A DNA stretch of 8,193 bases from UBA9547 sp044349205 (lineage in GTDB: Bacteria > Bacteroidota > Bacteroidia > Cytophagales > UBA9547): positions 1 to 8,193 of the forward strand of contig JBIKRJ010000107.1 in the NCBI GenBank assembly GCA_044349205.1. Direction: 5' to 3'. The notes beneath the pieces were generated by a model. That model saw nothing but the letters and a program-made list of their open reading frames with translations, made no database searches and had not been told where the DNA came from. Both the position numbers and the translations under genes were made by a program. Below, piece after piece: positions 6,374 to 8,193 of the stretch; within the stretch, counting starts at the first letter, position 1, and each line of letters opens with the position of its first letter.

Positions 6374-8193
6374 TTCGTAGCCATTTGCCCTCTCTGTCGT
6401 AAAATTTCCAAGTCCCTTTTTTTGTACCTAGTGCATAATGACCTTGAATCTCTATTTTGCCGTTGTCATGAAAATGTTTTACGTTTCCATGTTCTTTTCC
6501 TGCTTTGTAGTATGTTTCTATTTTTATTTTACCATTGTCGTGAAAAACCAGATTTTTGCCATCCAACATTCCCATTCTATAGTTTTCTTTGGTTTTTAAT
6601 ATTTCTTTGTCGCTGTATTCTTCTCGAGGCCCATTCAAAATACCGATGGTGTAGGTTTCCTTTTTCCACAAACTACCTTTTTCGCTGTAAAACAACCATT
6701 CTCCCGTCTTCACATCGCCTTCCTGCTTCCCTGTTTCTGCAATTTTTCCGTTTGTATGGTAGCGAGTTGCTGTGCCAAAAACCACTCCGTTTTTGTACTC
6801 TATGTCGTCTTTTTTGTCGCCATTGGGATAAAAATTCACTACGTGGCCATTCAGTTTACCTTTTGCATATTCTTGGCTCAAGTTCAAATTGCCATTTTGG
6901 TAATATTCTTTACGCGTTCCATCCAAAACTCCAGCTACAAATTCTTCAGAAATGCGTATACTTTTGTCAGGATAAAAGAATTTCCAAGTACCTTGAGGTT
7001 GCCCATTCAGGAAGTTTTTTTCTTCCATTAGTGTTCCGTTTTCGTCGAAATAGCGTGACTTTTGATTGCTTTCTTTCTCGAAATAGTATGTTTCTTCTTT
7101 TATGTTGCCGTTTTGAAAATAGAGCAGGCTAAGGCCGTTACGTAATCCGGCACTGTAATTGATCTTTTGTTTCAACTTTCCGTCTAAATAATAACCTTTT
7201 ACTTGTCCGTTCAATTGGCCATACAAGAAGAATCCTTCAGATTGTAAAGGGCCTTCTTTGTAATAACTTTTGAAATTCCCATTTTTTTTGCCCTTCAAAG
7301 TGCTTACTTCCAATTGTTTATTTCCATTTTCAAAATATTCTGTGTAGTTGCCATTCAGAAACCCATTTTCATAGTAGGCTTCAGTTTCCAATTGGCCATT
7401 GGGAAAAAATGTTTTGTTCAGCCCTTGTTGTCTTCCCTTACTATAATTCGAAAGTTTTAGAAGGGTCCCGTTTTCGTTGTACTCATATGCCAATCCTTCC
7501 AATGTGTCTTGTTCGAAAAAGACCTTTTCTTTTATCAAACCAGTTTCATAATAAGTGCGTAAAGTGTCGTTTTTCTTGTCTTGTTTGTATGTGCCTTCTT
7601 GCATCAATTTCAGAGAAGGGAAATAGGAGGCAAAAGGGCCATTTCGCTCATTTTGCACATAGGTTTCTTTTAGTTTTGGATTTCCATTTTCGTATAAAAA
7701 GACTACTTGGCCATTTTTTTGGCCGTTTTTGTGCGGTATTTCGGCTTCCAATTGGCCTGAGGGATAATATAAAAGCAATTTGGTAATGTTGCCCTTTGAA
7801 TATTGGGCTTCTAACCTTTTTTCGCCACTAATACGGTACGAAATATATTCGCCTTCCAAGGTGTCATTTACAAAAAATTGCTTGGTTTTAAGTTTTGGAA
7901 TCGAATCGGTGTTTTCGTAAAAGTCCTCCCAAAAGCCTTGTTTTTTCCCTTTATCATATAGTCCTTTTTGTTCGATATTTTGCGAAGTGGCAAAATAGCG
8001 ATAGTACAAGCTGTCACGCACATTGGTGTCATTGGCAAGTACATAAAACACCTCGCTGGGTACTTTTCGCACAGCCGAAAGGGTTTCTTTTCCATCACTT
8101 TGCCGTACTCGTTGGCGAGCTTCGGTGTACACTACTTTTTTTATTCTTTTTTGGGCAAAAAGAGCCGAAAAAGTGCAAAGAAGGAAAATGAAA
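6360..8193 (-). CDS. Secreted MORN_2-repeat protein (YwqK-type), start beyond window
   Basis: 610 residues are visible. The frame stays open past the GTG at 8132 to the window end, and the extra codons at 8151-8192 encode FIFLLCTFSALFAQ, the hydrophobic core and end of a signal peptide. The true start is therefore just outside the window, probably by a few codons. After a short unique segment (about 8150-7960) the protein is almost entirely tandem MORN_2 repeats of about 24 residues, pattern GxxxxYxxNGxLxxExxYxxGxxN, about 21 copies ending at the C-terminal NEKW. Databases often call such proteins YwqK family antitoxin; nothing here shows a toxin partner, so I would not use that role. The likely location is periplasm or cell surface, and the repeats probably form an elongated beta structure for binding a partner or surface. 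No catalytic motif is seen. Its stop overlaps the oxidoreductase start by 14 bp. Confidence 0.9.
   Translation of the reverse strand, partial: FIFLLCTFSALFAQKRIKKVVYTEARQRVRQSDGKETLSAVRKVPSEVFYVLANDTNVRDSLYYRYFATSQNIEQKGLYDKGKKQGFWEDFYENTDSIPKLKTKQFFVNDTLEGEYISYRISGEKRLEAQYSKGNITKLLLYYPSGQLEAEIPHKNGQKNGQVVFLYENGNPKLKETYVQNERNGPFASYFPSLKLMQEGTYKQDKKNDTLRTYYETGLIKEKVFFEQDTLEGLAYEYNENGTLLKLSNYSKGRQQGLNKTFFPNGQLETEAYYENGFLNGNYTEYFENGNKQLEVSTLKGKKNGNFKSYYKEGPLQSEGFFLYGQLNGQVKGYYLDGKLKQKINYSAGLRNGLSLLYFQNGNIKEETYYFEKESNQKSRYFDENGTLMEEKNFLNGQPQGTWKFFYPDKSIRISEEFVAGVLDGTRKEYYQNGNLNLSQEYAKGKLNGHVVNFYPNGDKKDDIEYKNGVVFGTATRYHTNGKIAETGKQEGDVKTGEWLFYSEKGSLWKKETYTIGILNGPREEYSDKEILKTKENYRMGMLDGKNLVFHDNGKIKIETYYKAGKEHGNVKHFHDNGKIEIQGHYALGTKKGTWKFYDREGKWLRNEKW
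6363..7952 (-). repeat. Tandem MORN_2 repeat array, about 21 units of about 72 bp
   Basis: Protein-level tandem repeats within the secreted gene. Typical units are GLNKTFFPNGQLETEAYY and GTRKEYYQNGNLNLSQEY, each followed by a short xxGxxN end. Most of the units I counted are 24 residues; the first is longer, one lacks its leading Gly (LLLYYPSGQLE), one begins QKSRYFDENG, and the last is a half unit. On the plus strand this shows as recurring TTGCCATTT-like pieces about 70 bp apart. Units are diverged at DNA level, so this is an old coding repeat and not a recent amplification. Confidence 0.85.

Noticed and set aside
6299..7132. 277-codon open frame on the plus strand across the oxidoreductase and MORN genes
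   Set aside because: It is antisense to two well-supported genes, very rich in Cys, Phe and Leu, with no recognisable domain; it is a shadow of the biased repeat codons on the other strand.
6363..7952. CRISPR-like or satellite array suggested by recurring TTGCCATTT pieces
   Set aside because: The periodicity of about 72 bp follows in-frame MORN_2 units, the units are diverged, and there are no identical repeats with unique spacers.
8130..8132. GTG as the start of the MORN-repeat protein
   Set aside because: In-frame upstream codons encode a signal peptide that runs to the window end.

Overview
The window looks like a chromosomal segment of a Bacteroidota bacterium. The sequence is AT-rich, genes start without clear Shine-Dalgarno motifs, the cold-shock gene has a perfect TAnnTTTG -7 promoter element, and the TonB-dependent receptor carries the carboxypeptidase-regulatory-like N-terminal domain typical of this phylum. 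Genus cannot be fixed from the sequence. No rRNA, tRNA, insertion sequence, CRISPR array or phage structural gene is visible. Both ends of the window cut through genes.

Plus strand, 1-3520: the 3' part of a membrane protein that resembles vitamin K-dependent gamma-glutamyl carboxylase (VKGC/HTTM family) overlaps by 20 bp the start of an 810-residue TonB-dependent outer-membrane receptor of FecA/siderophore-receptor type. The overlap suggests co-transcription and translational coupling. What the receptor imports, and what the carboxylase homologue acts on, cannot be read from the DNA.

Plus strand, 3521-4822: a 144-bp intergenic region holds two inverted 17-bp operator-like palindromes separated by 6 bp, ending 8 bp before an XRE-type repressor. 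The repressor has a LexA/CI-type S24 domain with an Ala-Gly cleavage site and a Ser/Lys dyad. This looks like a self-regulated, self-cleaving repressor. Next comes a monocistronic cold-shock protein gene with its own promoter and a strong intrinsic terminator.

Minus strand, 8193-4827: three overlapping genes form an apparent operon, read right to left. They encode a secreted protein made almost entirely of about 21 MORN_2 (YwqK-type) repeats, whose start lies beyond the window, a Gfo/Idh/MocA-family NAD(P)-dependent oxidoreductase, and a DUF4442 hotdog-fold protein. The last of these converges on the cold-shock gene, with the terminator hairpin between them.

The most notable items are the VKGC homologue, which appears to keep the catalytic residues of the animal enzyme and sits next to a TonB receptor, and the operator/repressor module with lambda-like geometry. 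No fully new system can be claimed from this sequence alone.
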